Positions 36,516-44,154 of a DNA stretch of 64,000 nucleotides are shown piece after piece. Below the pieces are notes generated by a model. That model saw only the letters and a list, made by a program, of their open reading frames with translations, made no database searches and was not told where the DNA came from. The first letter of the stretch is position 1; each line of letters begins with the position of its first letter. The position numbers were made by a program, and so were the translations under genes. The stretch comes from Nocardioides alpinus. Lineage in GTDB: Bacteria; Actinomycetota; Actinomycetes; Propionibacteriales; Nocardioidaceae. The stretch is taken from NCBI RefSeq assembly GCF_900112035.1, contig NZ_FOKC01000001.1, positions 124,001 to 188,000 of the forward strand, given 5' to 3'.

Positions 36516-38022
36516 CACAGGGCGAAATCAACCGGTCGTCGCAACACCTCGATCACGGAGGAGTTCGGCGATGGCAACGGCAGACTGGAGCAAGAAGACC
36601 AGCGACGTACCTGAGGGTCTTCGCCGGCAGTGGCGCGCTGACCGGGCGCTGCGGCCAGCTATGCGCTCGCCCGGGCGTCCGGATCCGTCCCGGGTGGTGC
36701 AGCGGCAGTTCTGGCGGCTGATCGCTACGGGCATCACGTCGGCAGAGGCGGCGCTGGCGGTTGGCGTGTCAGTGCCGGTCGGGACCCGCTGGTTTCGCCA
36801 CGCTGGCGGTATGCCGCCTATCTCACTGGCCGAGCCCACCGGCCGCTACCTGAGCTTCGAGGAACGCGAGGAGATCGCGATCCTGCATGCCCGGGACCAA
36901 GGTGTGCGCCCGATCGCCCGCGCGATCGGGCGTGACCCCGCGACGATCTCACGCGAGCTACGCCGCAACGCTGCAACTCGTGGCGGGAAGCAGGAGTACC
37001 GGGCCACGGTGGCCCAGTGGAAGGCGCAGCAGGCGGCCAAGCGCCCCAAGACCGCGAAGCTGGTTGAGAACCCGCGACTGCGTGAGTATGTCCAAGATCG
37101 GCTCGCTGGCGACGTTCGTCGTCCTGACGGCACGATCGTTCCCGGTCCGACGCCGCCTGCGTGGAAGGGCCTGAACAAGCCACATCGGCAGGATCGACGG
37201 TGGTCGACAGCGTGGAGTCCGGAGCAGATCGCGCATCGGCTGAAGGTGGAGTTCCCCGATGATGAGTCCATGCGCATCAGCCACGAGGCGATCTACCAAT
37301 CGCTGTTCATCGAGGGCCGTGGCGCGCTCAGACGCGAACTGGTCACGTGTCTGCGCACCGGCCGTGCGCTTCGGCAGCCGAGGGCCAGGTCGCAGAACAA
37401 GCCCGGTGGGCATGTCACGACCGACGTGGTTCTCAGCGAGCGTCCTGCCGAAGCCGAGGATCGCGCCGTCCCCGGTCACTGGGAGGGCGATTTGATCATC
37501 GGAACCGGGAGGTCGGCGATCGGCACCATCGTCGAGCGCAGTAGCCGCTCAACGCTCCTGGTTCACCTGCCACGGATCGAGGGGTGGGGCGAGAAGCCGT
37601 ACGTGAAGAACGGACCATCGCTCGGCGGCTACGGGGCAATCGCGATGAACGCCGCGCTGACAGCGTCAATGACCAAGCTGCCCGAGCAGCTACGAAAGAC
37701 CCTGACGTGGGACCGCGGCAAGGAGCTCTCGGGCCACGCACAGTTCGCGTTGGAGACCGGCACGAAGGTGTTCTTCGCCGACCCCCACTCGCCCTGGCAG
37801 CGGCCAACGAACGAGAACACCAACGGTCTGCTGCGCCAGTACTTCCCCAAGGGAACCGACCTGTCCCGCTGGTCTGCTGAAGACCTCGAGGCCGTAGCTC
37901 ACGCGCTCAACAACCGGCCCCGCAAGATCCTCGGATGGAGGACACCTGCCGAGGTCTTCGAGGAGCAACTACGCTCCCTCCAACAGCCCGGTGTTGCTAC
38001 GAGCGGTTGAACTGGCCCAGTG
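36516..38022 (+). mobile_element. Complete IS30-family insertion sequence
   Basis: Terminal inverted repeats at 36516-36548 (CACAGGGCGAAATCAACCGG start) and 37990-38022 match at 27 of 33 positions. They enclose one full transposase gene. A clear target duplication is not visible. The element sits between two groups of TTGCGGAC repeats, as if it had inserted into the control region of the neighbouring integrase. Confidence 0.85.
36571..38010 (+). CDS. IS30 family transposase
   Basis: 479 aa from ATG 36571, full length. The N-terminal helix-turn-helix contains GRYLSFEEREEIAILHARDQ and IGRDPATISRELRRNA (HTH_38). The catalytic core has Asp in GHWEGDLIIGT, Asp in TWDRGKELSGH, and Glu in TNENTNGLLRQYFPKGTDLS, the DDE triad with the N-E-N context typical of IS30. 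Extra N-terminal residues before the HTH (about 90) are longer than in classical IS30. No frameshift, so it may be active. Confidence 0.93.
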   Translation: MATADWSKKTSDVPEGLRRQWRADRALRPAMRSPGRPDPSRVVQRQFWRLIATGITSAEAALAVGVSVPVGTRWFRHAGGMPPISLAEPTGRYLSFEEREEIAILHARDQGVRPIARAIGRDPATISRELRRNAATRGGKQEYRATVAQWKAQQAAKRPKTAKLVENPRLREYVQDRLAGDVRRPDGTIVPGPTPPAWKGLNKPHRQDRRWSTAWSPEQIAHRLKVEFPDDESMRISHEAIYQSLFIEGRGALRRELVTCLRTGRALRQPRARSQNKPGGHVTTDVVLSERPAEAEDRAVPGHWEGDLIIGTGRSAIGTIVERSSRSTLLVHLPRIEGWGEKPYVKNGPSLGGYGAIAMNAALTASMTKLPEQLRKTLTWDRGKELSGHAQFALETGTKVFFADPHSPWQRPTNENTNGLLRQYFPKGTDLSRWSAEDLEAVAHALNNRPRKILGWRTPAEVFEEQLRSLQQPGVATSG

Positions 38023-38260
38023 AACGAACGCGAGGGTCACCGAGCGGGCTGCGTGCTCCGAGATGTGTGCACATGAGTCAGGATGCCACTTCACGAGGCG
38101 ATACTGGCTTCGAACCAGTCCGCCCGCACTTCGGCGACATGTGCTCTGACCAGCATTCTAGGGCGCTGACCTGCAAGTTTACGCGTTTCCGCCTCAGTCG
38201 CTGGCGGACTCTTGCGGACACGAATACCCTTCTGGTGGACACGAACTCGAGGGAACGCCT
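38023..38260. other. Integrase upstream region with tRNA T-arm-like and arm-type motifs
   Basis: Non-coding, 238 nt. On the reverse strand a T-arm-like hairpin (ACTGG-TTCGAAG-CCAGT, around 38103-38119) is followed by CGCCTCG, as in the 3' end of a tRNA, but no complete tRNA can be built. TTGCGGAC recurs at 38212-38219, with TGGCGGACT at 38202-38210. Together these look like part of an attachment region upstream of the integrase. Confidence 0.4.
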
Positions 38261-39511
38261 GTGGCGCAAAGTTCCGACCGACGTAAGTTCGGACAGATCA
38301 CGAAGCTGCCCAGCGGACGCTATCGGGCTCGCTACGCAGACCCCGATAGCCGCGAGACCGCCGTCGGAGAACCGCTTCGTTACAACGCGCCTCACACCTT
38401 CGAGTCCAAGGACGATGCAGAGGCGTGGCTGGTGGATGAGCGACGCATGATCACCGCGGGGTCGTGGAATCCCCCGTTGGCGCGACGGGCAAGCAGGCTT
38501 GCCGCGCCGGTGACAGTCGGCGACTACGCACCGCGCTGGCTTGCGGGCCGGAAGGTGAAGGGGCGCCCGCTCGCCGAGCGCACTCGCGACCATTACCAGG
38601 ACCTGCTCGATCGCTTCATCCTGCCGACCTTCGCCGACGTCGGGCTCAAGGATGTCAGTCCTGAGGCGGTCGCCGAGTGGTATGACACTGCCGCCGACAC
38701 GCCTACGTACCAGGCGCACGCCTACTCGCTCTTGCGCGCGATGATGCGCACCGTAGCCGACCCAACCAGGAACTGTGGCGCCGCGCTGATCCCATTCAAC
38801 CCATGCGGCATCTCTGGCGGCGGCTCGTCCGGAACCAAGCGACGCATCCGCCCGGCCACCGCCCAAGAAGTAGCCGCCATCGTGGCGGCCATGCTGGAGC
38901 GTCACAGGCTGATGGAGCTGCTCGCCGACGGCTGCGCGCTCCGCTTCGGCGAATTGGCTGAGCTTCGCCGCTCGGACATCGACATTCCCCAAGGAGTTAT
39001 CCGGGTCCGCCGCGGCGTCGTCCGCTCTAGGTCCGCCGGTGTCATCGCCAAGGCTCCCAAGAGCGAGGCTGGCATCCGCGACGTCCCGATCCCACCACAC
39101 ATCATCGAGGCGGTGCGGGAACACACGAGGCATCACGCCGCGCCTGGCGCTCAGGGGTTGATCTTTCCCGGGCGCAACACTGAGCACCTGTCCCCCAGCG
39201 CCTTCTACGGCAAGGTCTCCAAGAAGCGTCGTGGCAAACTATCGACGAGGGGATGGGGCTGGTACGAAGCTCGTCGCGTCGCTGGCCGCGAGGACCTTCG
39301 CTTCCATGACCTCAGGCATGGAGCCCTGACCGAAGCCGCCCGGCACGGCGCCACTCTCGCCGAACTCATGGCACTCGGTGGACACTCGACCAACCAAGCG
39401 GCCATGCGCTACCAGCAGGCCGCGTCCAGTCGGCTTGCCGAGTTGGCGCGCAAACGTGCGGAAGCTCGCGGCTGGACCGCCAGCGAAGCAGCGGCAGCAG
39501 ACGAGATTTGA
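38261..39511 (+). CDS. Tyrosine recombinase / phage-type integrase
   Basis: 416 aa from GTG 38261. N-terminal arm-binding domain (KFGQITKLPSGRYRARYADP), core-binding domain (TVGDYAPRWLAGRKV to about residue 190), then a catalytic domain with Arg in ALRFGELAELRRSD, HDLRH, GGHST (H-x-T) and Tyr in MRYQQAAS. All catalytic residues are present. It is transcribed into the following cassette, so it likely mobilised or once mobilised the neighbouring accessory genes. No excisionase gene is seen next to it. Confidence 0.92.
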   Translation: MAQSSDRRKFGQITKLPSGRYRARYADPDSRETAVGEPLRYNAPHTFESKDDAEAWLVDERRMITAGSWNPPLARRASRLAAPVTVGDYAPRWLAGRKVKGRPLAERTRDHYQDLLDRFILPTFADVGLKDVSPEAVAEWYDTAADTPTYQAHAYSLLRAMMRTVADPTRNCGAALIPFNPCGISGGGSSGTKRRIRPATAQEVAAIVAAMLERHRLMELLADGCALRFGELAELRRSDIDIPQGVIRVRRGVVRSRSAGVIAKAPKSEAGIRDVPIPPHIIEAVREHTRHHAAPGAQGLIFPGRNTEHLSPSAFYGKVSKKRRGKLSTRGWGWYEARRVAGREDLRFHDLRHGALTEAARHGATLAELMALGGHSTNQAAMRYQQAASSRLAELARKRAEARGWTASEAAAADEI

Positions 39512-39902
39512 ATCCGAATCCACTACTAGGCGAAAGATCGCGACTTCGACTCTCGATGGGCACGCAAGCGCAGATGTCATGCGACGTCTGGCCTGACCTG
39601 ACCAGCAGACTTACCCGGTACTCCCTCGGCTTCGAGCGCGAAGCGGCCTCTCAGCTACCGACTGCGCGCCTCGCATCCCTCAGGTAATGCAAGATGCTGC
39701 ACATCCCCTTCCCATGTTGTCCCCCGCCAACACCCGATAGGGAGGGTGCAAACTGCAGGGGCCCGCCGTCCACAGCCTCAGGCTCTGGCTGTCAGCGGAT
39801 CATGCGGCAGACCCGTTCCTGTCGGAGAGGTCAACTAGGATCCTGCCATCGGGCAGGCGAGTGCCGTTGTCACATGTGAGACCAACCGAGAGGGGGACGC
39901 AG
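39512..39902. other. Non-coding stretch between integrase and sigma-like gene
   Basis: 391 nt without a supported gene. It should hold the promoter for the cassette. GAGGGGGACG immediately before GTG 39903 is the ribosome-binding site. I see no att core that repeats cleanly elsewhere in the window. Confidence 0.4.
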
Positions 39903-40586
39903 GTGCCATCGGTGAGTCCGCTGCACGACTTCGCCGAACGTGCGACCGCGTTGCTCGTGCGCATGGCCAGTGATCCCGACCCGGCGTTGGCAAGCGCATA
40001 CGACGAGCTTCTCTTCGAGCCCCTGTACCGAGTGATTCGGCAAAGGGGCACGAGCCTGGCAATGCAGGCGGCAAAGCGGATCGGCCCAGACGTGACCGTT
40101 CCGGCCGTCCAACCGGGCGACCTAGACGCCATCGCGATCGAGACCACGGTGTCGGCACTGGAACGAGCCCGGAACTCGGCGGGACGGTTCGTGGCCGAAC
40201 GTGGTGATGGGGCGAGCTGGGCGTTGGGTGCCGCTGGGACCGCCTACATCGATGTGGTGCGCGACTTCTACGGTGTCCGGCGCAAGCTGCAGGCCGTCCC
40301 CGTCGACCCGCAGTCCATGACGGAGGTGGCGGACACACACCGCACGGCGGTCAGTCCGGAGCAGGTGGTCGAGACTCGTGCCGCGTTGGAAGCGGCATTG
40401 AGCCGGCTCACCCCCGAGGAGCGGTATGTCGTCCTGGCCCGGAAGCAGTTCGGTCTCAGCTATGCGGAAATCGCGACGTACCTGTTCGGTCAACCCGATG
40501 CCACCCGACGAGTCGACAACCTGTGGCAGTCTGCGCGCCGCAAGCTGACTGAGGCGGAGCGCGCGTGGAACGCGGCTGATGAGTGA
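39903..40586 (+). CDS. ECF-like sigma factor / sigma-70 family protein
   Basis: 227 aa from GTG 39903 (VPSVSPLHDFAERATALLV) with a strong GAGGGGG upstream. The N-terminal half has region-2-like helices (FEPLYRVIRQRGTSLAM) and the C-terminal part a region 4: LTPEERYVVLARKQFGLSYA, then EIATYLFGQPDATRRVDNLW, a clear HTH. Proteins of this type may direct RNA polymerase to the following cassette. No anti-sigma gene is adjacent. It overlaps the next gene by 8 nt. Confidence 0.75.
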   Translation: MPSVSPLHDFAERATALLVRMASDPDPALASAYDELLFEPLYRVIRQRGTSLAMQAAKRIGPDVTVPAVQPGDLDAIAIETTVSALERARNSAGRFVAERGDGASWALGAAGTAYIDVVRDFYGVRRKLQAVPVDPQSMTEVADTHRTAVSPEQVVETRAALEAALSRLTPEERYVVLARKQFGLSYAEIATYLFGQPDATRRVDNLWQSARRKLTEAERAWNAADE

Positions 40587-41673
40587 CCGGGATCCGTCCT
40601 CGGAGCAGGCCGCAGGCCTGACCGCGGCGGATGGGAGCGCCGGACGACCTCTGCCGGCCCAGCCGGCCACGGGTCCCTCTCAACGATGGCGATCGCTGGC
40701 CGAGCTCGAACGAGCGACCGTCCTCTACCGTCCCACGTGGTGGCGCACTGACATCGATGCCATGGCGTTGCTCACGAGCGGGACGGCCCCGGGTCGCCTT
40801 GGTCTGGTGTCGGCGAGGGCGGCTTCCGGCATCGTGACGACTACGGACGTCTACGGCGACGGTCGCGGCGCCGGTGGCTACCTTGCGCTCCGGCGGCCCG
40901 TGCACGCCGCCATCCTGGCGGACTGCGTACCGGGGGTGTCGACCGATCCGTTTACGCGTGTGCCGGATCGCACGTCGCCGGAGAGCCGACGACCGATGGC
41001 CTTCTTCACGATCGGGGCACCCGGTGCCGGGAAGACGTCCATTTTGCGCAGCATGGTCGAGGCGTTCCGCGTCGACGTTTTCCGCAACGCCGGGGACGCA
41101 TCCCCGTTTCCGGAAACCGGCGACCTTGGGGCCGACGCCGGCGACCGCGCCACCTCCCTCCCGGTGCTTGCGCCGTACAGCGTCATCGATGCGGACCGCG
41201 TGCGCCAGGCACTGCCCGAATACGCGTACGGACTGGGGTCGCTGGTGGTGCAGCAGGAGTGTTTCGACGTCACCTACGACCTGGTACTTCCCGCCGCCAT
41301 CGACCGCGGTGAAGACATCGTCTACGACACGATCGGCCGACCGGCTTCGATGGACGCGGCCGTGGACCGGCTTGCAGACGCCGGGTACGACGTGCATCTG
41401 ATCCACGCGGCGTGTCCCGAGGACGTGTGCCGTTCGCGCACGGAGCACCGCGCGCTGCGCGACGGTCGCCTCGTGGACCCCGCGATGCTGGCCGAGGCGA
41501 TCCAGGACGCCCGGGAGTCGCTTGCGTCTTTGACGCGAACGGGCCAGCTGGCCGGATGGCTCGACGTGGAGACGTCGGACGGCGACTCGCCGCGACGTGC
41601 CGGCGGTTCGCCACCGTGGGAGTCCGCTTTCGACCTCTGGCTTCAGGAGCGCCCCCGTGGCTTACCCGCTTGA
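40579..41673 (+). CDS. Zeta-toxin-type P-loop kinase
   Basis: 364 aa from ATG 40579. The N-terminal 140 residues are unassigned. Walker A GAPGAGKTS is at residues 146-154, followed by SVIDADRVRQALPEY (the Asp/Arg block of zeta toxins and polynucleotide-kinase-like folds) and GEDIVYDTIGRPASM. Zeta toxins phosphorylate UDP-N-acetylglucosamine; others phosphorylate different small substrates. No epsilon-type antitoxin is seen. It overlaps the sigma-like gene and is followed by a 119-nt gap. Confidence 0.75.
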   Translation: MSDRDPSSEQAAGLTAADGSAGRPLPAQPATGPSQRWRSLAELERATVLYRPTWWRTDIDAMALLTSGTAPGRLGLVSARAASGIVTTTDVYGDGRGAGGYLALRRPVHAAILADCVPGVSTDPFTRVPDRTSPESRRPMAFFTIGAPGAGKTSILRSMVEAFRVDVFRNAGDASPFPETGDLGADAGDRATSLPVLAPYSVIDADRVRQALPEYAYGLGSLVVQQECFDVTYDLVLPAAIDRGEDIVYDTIGRPASMDAAVDRLADAGYDVHLIHAACPEDVCRSRTEHRALRDGRLVDPAMLAEAIQDARESLASLTRTGQLAGWLDVETSDGDSPRRAGGSPPWESAFDLWLQERPRGLPA

Positions 41674-41792
41674 GGGGCAATTGTCGGGTACCAGTGACTC
41701 GGTGCGCACCGGTATGCCACTATGCGATTTCCCAAGTCTTCCAATTTGTGTGCCGAGTCCTCGGCGCGCACACTTGATCAATGGGGGTCGAG

Positions 41793-42341
41793 ATGAGCGG
41801 CATTCGCGGAACCTCGGACGGTGGCGACACAGTCCGTGCCGATCCGGCGGTCCGAGACGCGCTCGCTCGGGCCTCCTATGCGTATGACCGCACCCTCCTC
41901 GAATACGAGGACGCACTGGTGACCCAGGACCAGACCCGACGCACTTTCGCGTCCGCGCGCTTGGCTGAAGCCACCCGAGACCTCGCCGCAGCGCAAGCCG
42001 CACTCGCTGCCGCGCGCGTCGCGCCGGAACACACCAGGGACGCCCGCGCATCAAAAGACCGCGAAGGCCGACTCACCTTTGACGAGCTGTTGAGCGATCC
42101 GACCCAGCAGCTCGACTCCACGAGTGCAGTCCTCGAAAGCATCCTGAGGTATCAGATCGCGCCGCAAGCCACCGCGTCGGCCGCAGGGAACTGGGTGCCG
42201 CAGGCGCCCTCCGAGGTCCGCACTGCAGAGTACGTGCGGCAGCGCCTAGGGGCTTCCACAGCTGCATCCACGGCCGGGCGTCCGGCCCGCTACGCGCGTC
42301 ACGGCCACTTCACTCCGGGCCGTCAAGCCGCGGCCGGCTGA
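41793..42341 (+). CDS. Ala-rich helical protein of unknown function in the Ub-like cassette
   Basis: 182 aa from ATG 41793 (MSGIRGTSDGGDTV); ATG 41781 would add four residues, but GGGGGTCGAG lies well for 41793. The middle part (DRTLLEYEDALVTQDQTRRT, then ARLAEATRDLAAAQAALAA) has long helices with heptad-like Ala/Leu spacing, probably a coiled coil. The tail is basic (RPARYARHGHFTPGRQ). No cysteines or enzyme motifs and no recognised family. Its location between the kinase and the Ub-like gene suggests an accessory or structural role. Confidence 0.6.
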   Translation: MSGIRGTSDGGDTVRADPAVRDALARASYAYDRTLLEYEDALVTQDQTRRTFASARLAEATRDLAAAQAALAAARVAPEHTRDARASKDREGRLTFDELLSDPTQQLDSTSAVLESILRYQIAPQATASAAGNWVPQAPSEVRTAEYVRQRLGASTAASTAGRPARYARHGHFTPGRQAAAG

Positions 42342-42516
42342 ACAGAAGCCTTACCTCCTCTCCCCGAGCCTGGCGTGGCCGGTGCCGTCGCGCACCGACC
42401 CTCTCCCCGCTCGGACGACTGCGCCGAAGAAAGTTCGAACGCGACCTAGGGAATGTTCGTCCTCGTTGCCTATGACCTAGTGACGGGGCAAACACGAACA
42501 CTTCATGGGAGGCATC
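42342..42516. promoter_or_regulatory. Leader region before the ubiquitin-like gene
   Basis: 175 nt, no gene. Contains a GGGAGG ribosome-binding site 5 nt before ATG 42517. A separate promoter for the four conjugation genes is plausible here because this is the longest gap inside the cassette, but I cannot assign -35/-10 boxes with confidence. Confidence 0.4.
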
Positions 42517-42780
42517 ATGCCGAAGCCGGACAACCACCTGGACCTGGTCGTCGTCGTATCGGGCGCGGTGCAGAACGTCCGCATCAACATGCGTGAGCGA
42601 CTCGAGCACGCTGTTCGCGAAGCCCTCCGCGAATCCGGGAATGAAGGACAGCCGCCCGGCGAGTGGGAGCTGCGCAGCGAGGCCGGGGAGCTACTCGACC
42701 TGGAGATGACTGGAGAACAAGCTCGACTGCAGGACGGGGCCACGCTGTTCCTCAGCCCCCGCGCCGGCGCGGGAGGGTAA
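42517..42780 (+). CDS. Ubiquitin-like protein with C-terminal Gly-Gly
   Basis: 87 aa from ATG 42517 (MPKPDNHLDLVVVVSGAVQN), chosen because GGGAGG is 5 nt upstream; ATG 42505 would place the start on the SD itself. Strand-helix-strand layout fits a beta-grasp fold: LDLVVVVSG, NVRINM, a helix RERLEHAVREALRES, then GEWELRSEAGELLDLEM and GATLFLSPRAGAGG. It ends in exposed GG, as needed for adenylation and conjugation by E1. Member of the bacterial Ub-like group (Prok_Ub/DUF2604-like). First of four conjugation genes. Confidence 0.85.
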   Translation: MPKPDNHLDLVVVVSGAVQNVRINMRERLEHAVREALRESGNEGQPPGEWELRSEAGELLDLEMTGEQARLQDGATLFLSPRAGAGG

Positions 42781-42833
42781 TTGCGCCCGGCGTCCATCTG
42801 CTTGTCAGCCCCGCATCGACCTTGGAGAGCCGC

Positions 42834-43661
42834 ATGACGATCGAAGAGGCCGACACATCGAGTGCTTCCGCCCAGAGCGTCGACACTTCGCGTGGACCAC
42901 TGCTCGTGCCGCACGAGGTGTCGCGAGCCAAGTTCCACCAGCAGCTGGAACGGTTCGAGACCAATCGGAACGCCTTTGCCCGGCGAGGCTGGCTGCTCCT
43001 TGACCACGGCGACTTGTGGGTCGAGGTGGGGTTCTTGCACCAGGTGCCGATGGCGTCACTGTCCGTGCCGGTGATGACCGCGTGCGTGCGCATCGACTAC
43101 TGGAACTTCGACCTGTGGCCGCCGTCAGTGATGTTCGTGGACCCGCTGACCCGTGAACCTGCGCCGCCATTGGTGAGGGCGCCGGACAAGGTGTCCGACA
43201 CCGAAGTCCGCGATGCTCTGATCGACGGCCATCCCGAGACTGGGATGGCTTTCTTGTGCATCCCCGGCATTCGGGAGTACCACTCTCACCCGCAGCACAA
43301 CGGAGACGACTGGTTGTTGCATCGTGGGCTTCACGAAGGCGATCTCGCCGTGCTGTGCGACCGCATCTGGCGCCGGATGGCACGTAACGTCGTGGGTCTG
43401 GACATCGCCGTCAAGCTCCTTCCGGTCGGCAGCCGCCTCGACTTGACGTTGCTTCAAGGGGACCCCGATGCGCTGCAGCGACAGATGCAAGCCATCCAAG
43501 GTGACGCTGTCGCGGCAGCGCCTCCGATGTCGCCCGCCGCCGCCGAAGAGCCTGCGCACGATGCCTCGATCGGACCCCTCCCCTCCGCGGTCGACCTTCC
43601 GGGCGACGACTTGGCGGCTGCGCCGGCGCCAGAACCCATCCAGGAGGGCGAACAGGCGTGA
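42834..43661 (+). CDS. CEHH-motif protein, possibly E2-like conjugating factor
   Basis: 275 aa from ATG 42834 with GGAGA upstream. Residues C142, E148, H150 and H152 in LCIPGIREYHSHPQHNGDDW fit the predicted metal-binding CEHH domain found in bacterial Ub-like loci. The same stretch also reads like an E2: YWNFDLWPPSVMFVDP (YP-x-PP-x-V-x-F block, W95 P96 P97), H133-P134 and C142 nine residues on, near the HPN-to-Cys spacing of E2 enzymes. The C-terminal third (from about 225) is Pro/Ala-rich and disordered. The stop overlaps the JAB start by 4 nt. Role is inferred. Confidence 0.72.
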   Translation: MTIEEADTSSASAQSVDTSRGPLLVPHEVSRAKFHQQLERFETNRNAFARRGWLLLDHGDLWVEVGFLHQVPMASLSVPVMTACVRIDYWNFDLWPPSVMFVDPLTREPAPPLVRAPDKVSDTEVRDALIDGHPETGMAFLCIPGIREYHSHPQHNGDDWLLHRGLHEGDLAVLCDRIWRRMARNVVGLDIAVKLLPVGSRLDLTLLQGDPDALQRQMQAIQGDAVAAAPPMSPAAAEEPAHDASIGPLPSAVDLPGDDLAAAPAPEPIQEGEQA

Positions 43662-44152
43662 AGCTGACTTCAGTAGAACGAGTCCTCATATCCATGCGGG
43701 TGCTGCAACCGACCCTCGACTTCCTCGCCGAGCGTGGCGCACAAGGACATGAGGGGTTTGTGGTCTGGGGCGCGCGACTACGCGACCAAGGAACCACCCT
43801 CGAATTCACCAGCCCCTACGTTCCTCATCAGACGGCCCACACGACGACCAAGGGCCTGCTGGTCACCGTTGACGGCGCCGCACTCGACCGGATGAACAGG
43901 GCGTTCTATGCACGCGGCGAAATAGCCGCCGGTCAGGTGCACTCCCACCCGACGGACGCCTACCACTCCGAGACCGATGACCACTTCCCCCTGGTAACCC
44001 TGCGCGGCGCGATCAGCCTGGTCGTCCCCGACTTCGCCCAGCACGGGCTCGCCTCGTCGGACCGGTGGGCCTGGTATCGCCTCCTCGGACTCGGTGAATG
44101 GGAGAGCCTGCCCCCTCACGTGCAAGTCGCGATCACGGAAGAGGACGCTTAG
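43658..44152 (+). CDS. JAB/JAMM metalloprotease (deconjugating or processing isopeptidase)
   Basis: 164 aa from GTG 43658, overlapping the preceding stop. JAMM motif H95-S-H97-P with S104 and D107 in AYHSETDDHF binds zinc; the catalytic Glu is likely in HEGFVVWGAR (E32). Acts like Rpn11/JAB domains: trimming the Ub-like tail or cutting its conjugates. The Ub-like protein already ends in GG, so conjugate removal is the more likely job. Confidence 0.9.
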   Translation: MKLTSVERVLISMRVLQPTLDFLAERGAQGHEGFVVWGARLRDQGTTLEFTSPYVPHQTAHTTTKGLLVTVDGAALDRMNRAFYARGEIAAGQVHSHPTDAYHSETDDHFPLVTLRGAISLVVPDFAQHGLASSDRWAWYRLLGLGEWESLPPHVQVAITEEDA

Positions 44153-44154
44153 CC

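Noticed and set aside
36107-36577. 156-codon reverse-strand frame upstream of the IS30 element
   Set aside because: It runs through the nested dyad, the repeats and into the IS end, with no recognisable protein motif.
38078-39187. Reverse-strand frame across the integrase
   Set aside because: Integrase on the plus strand is complete with its catalytic residues; the reverse frame has no recognisable domain.
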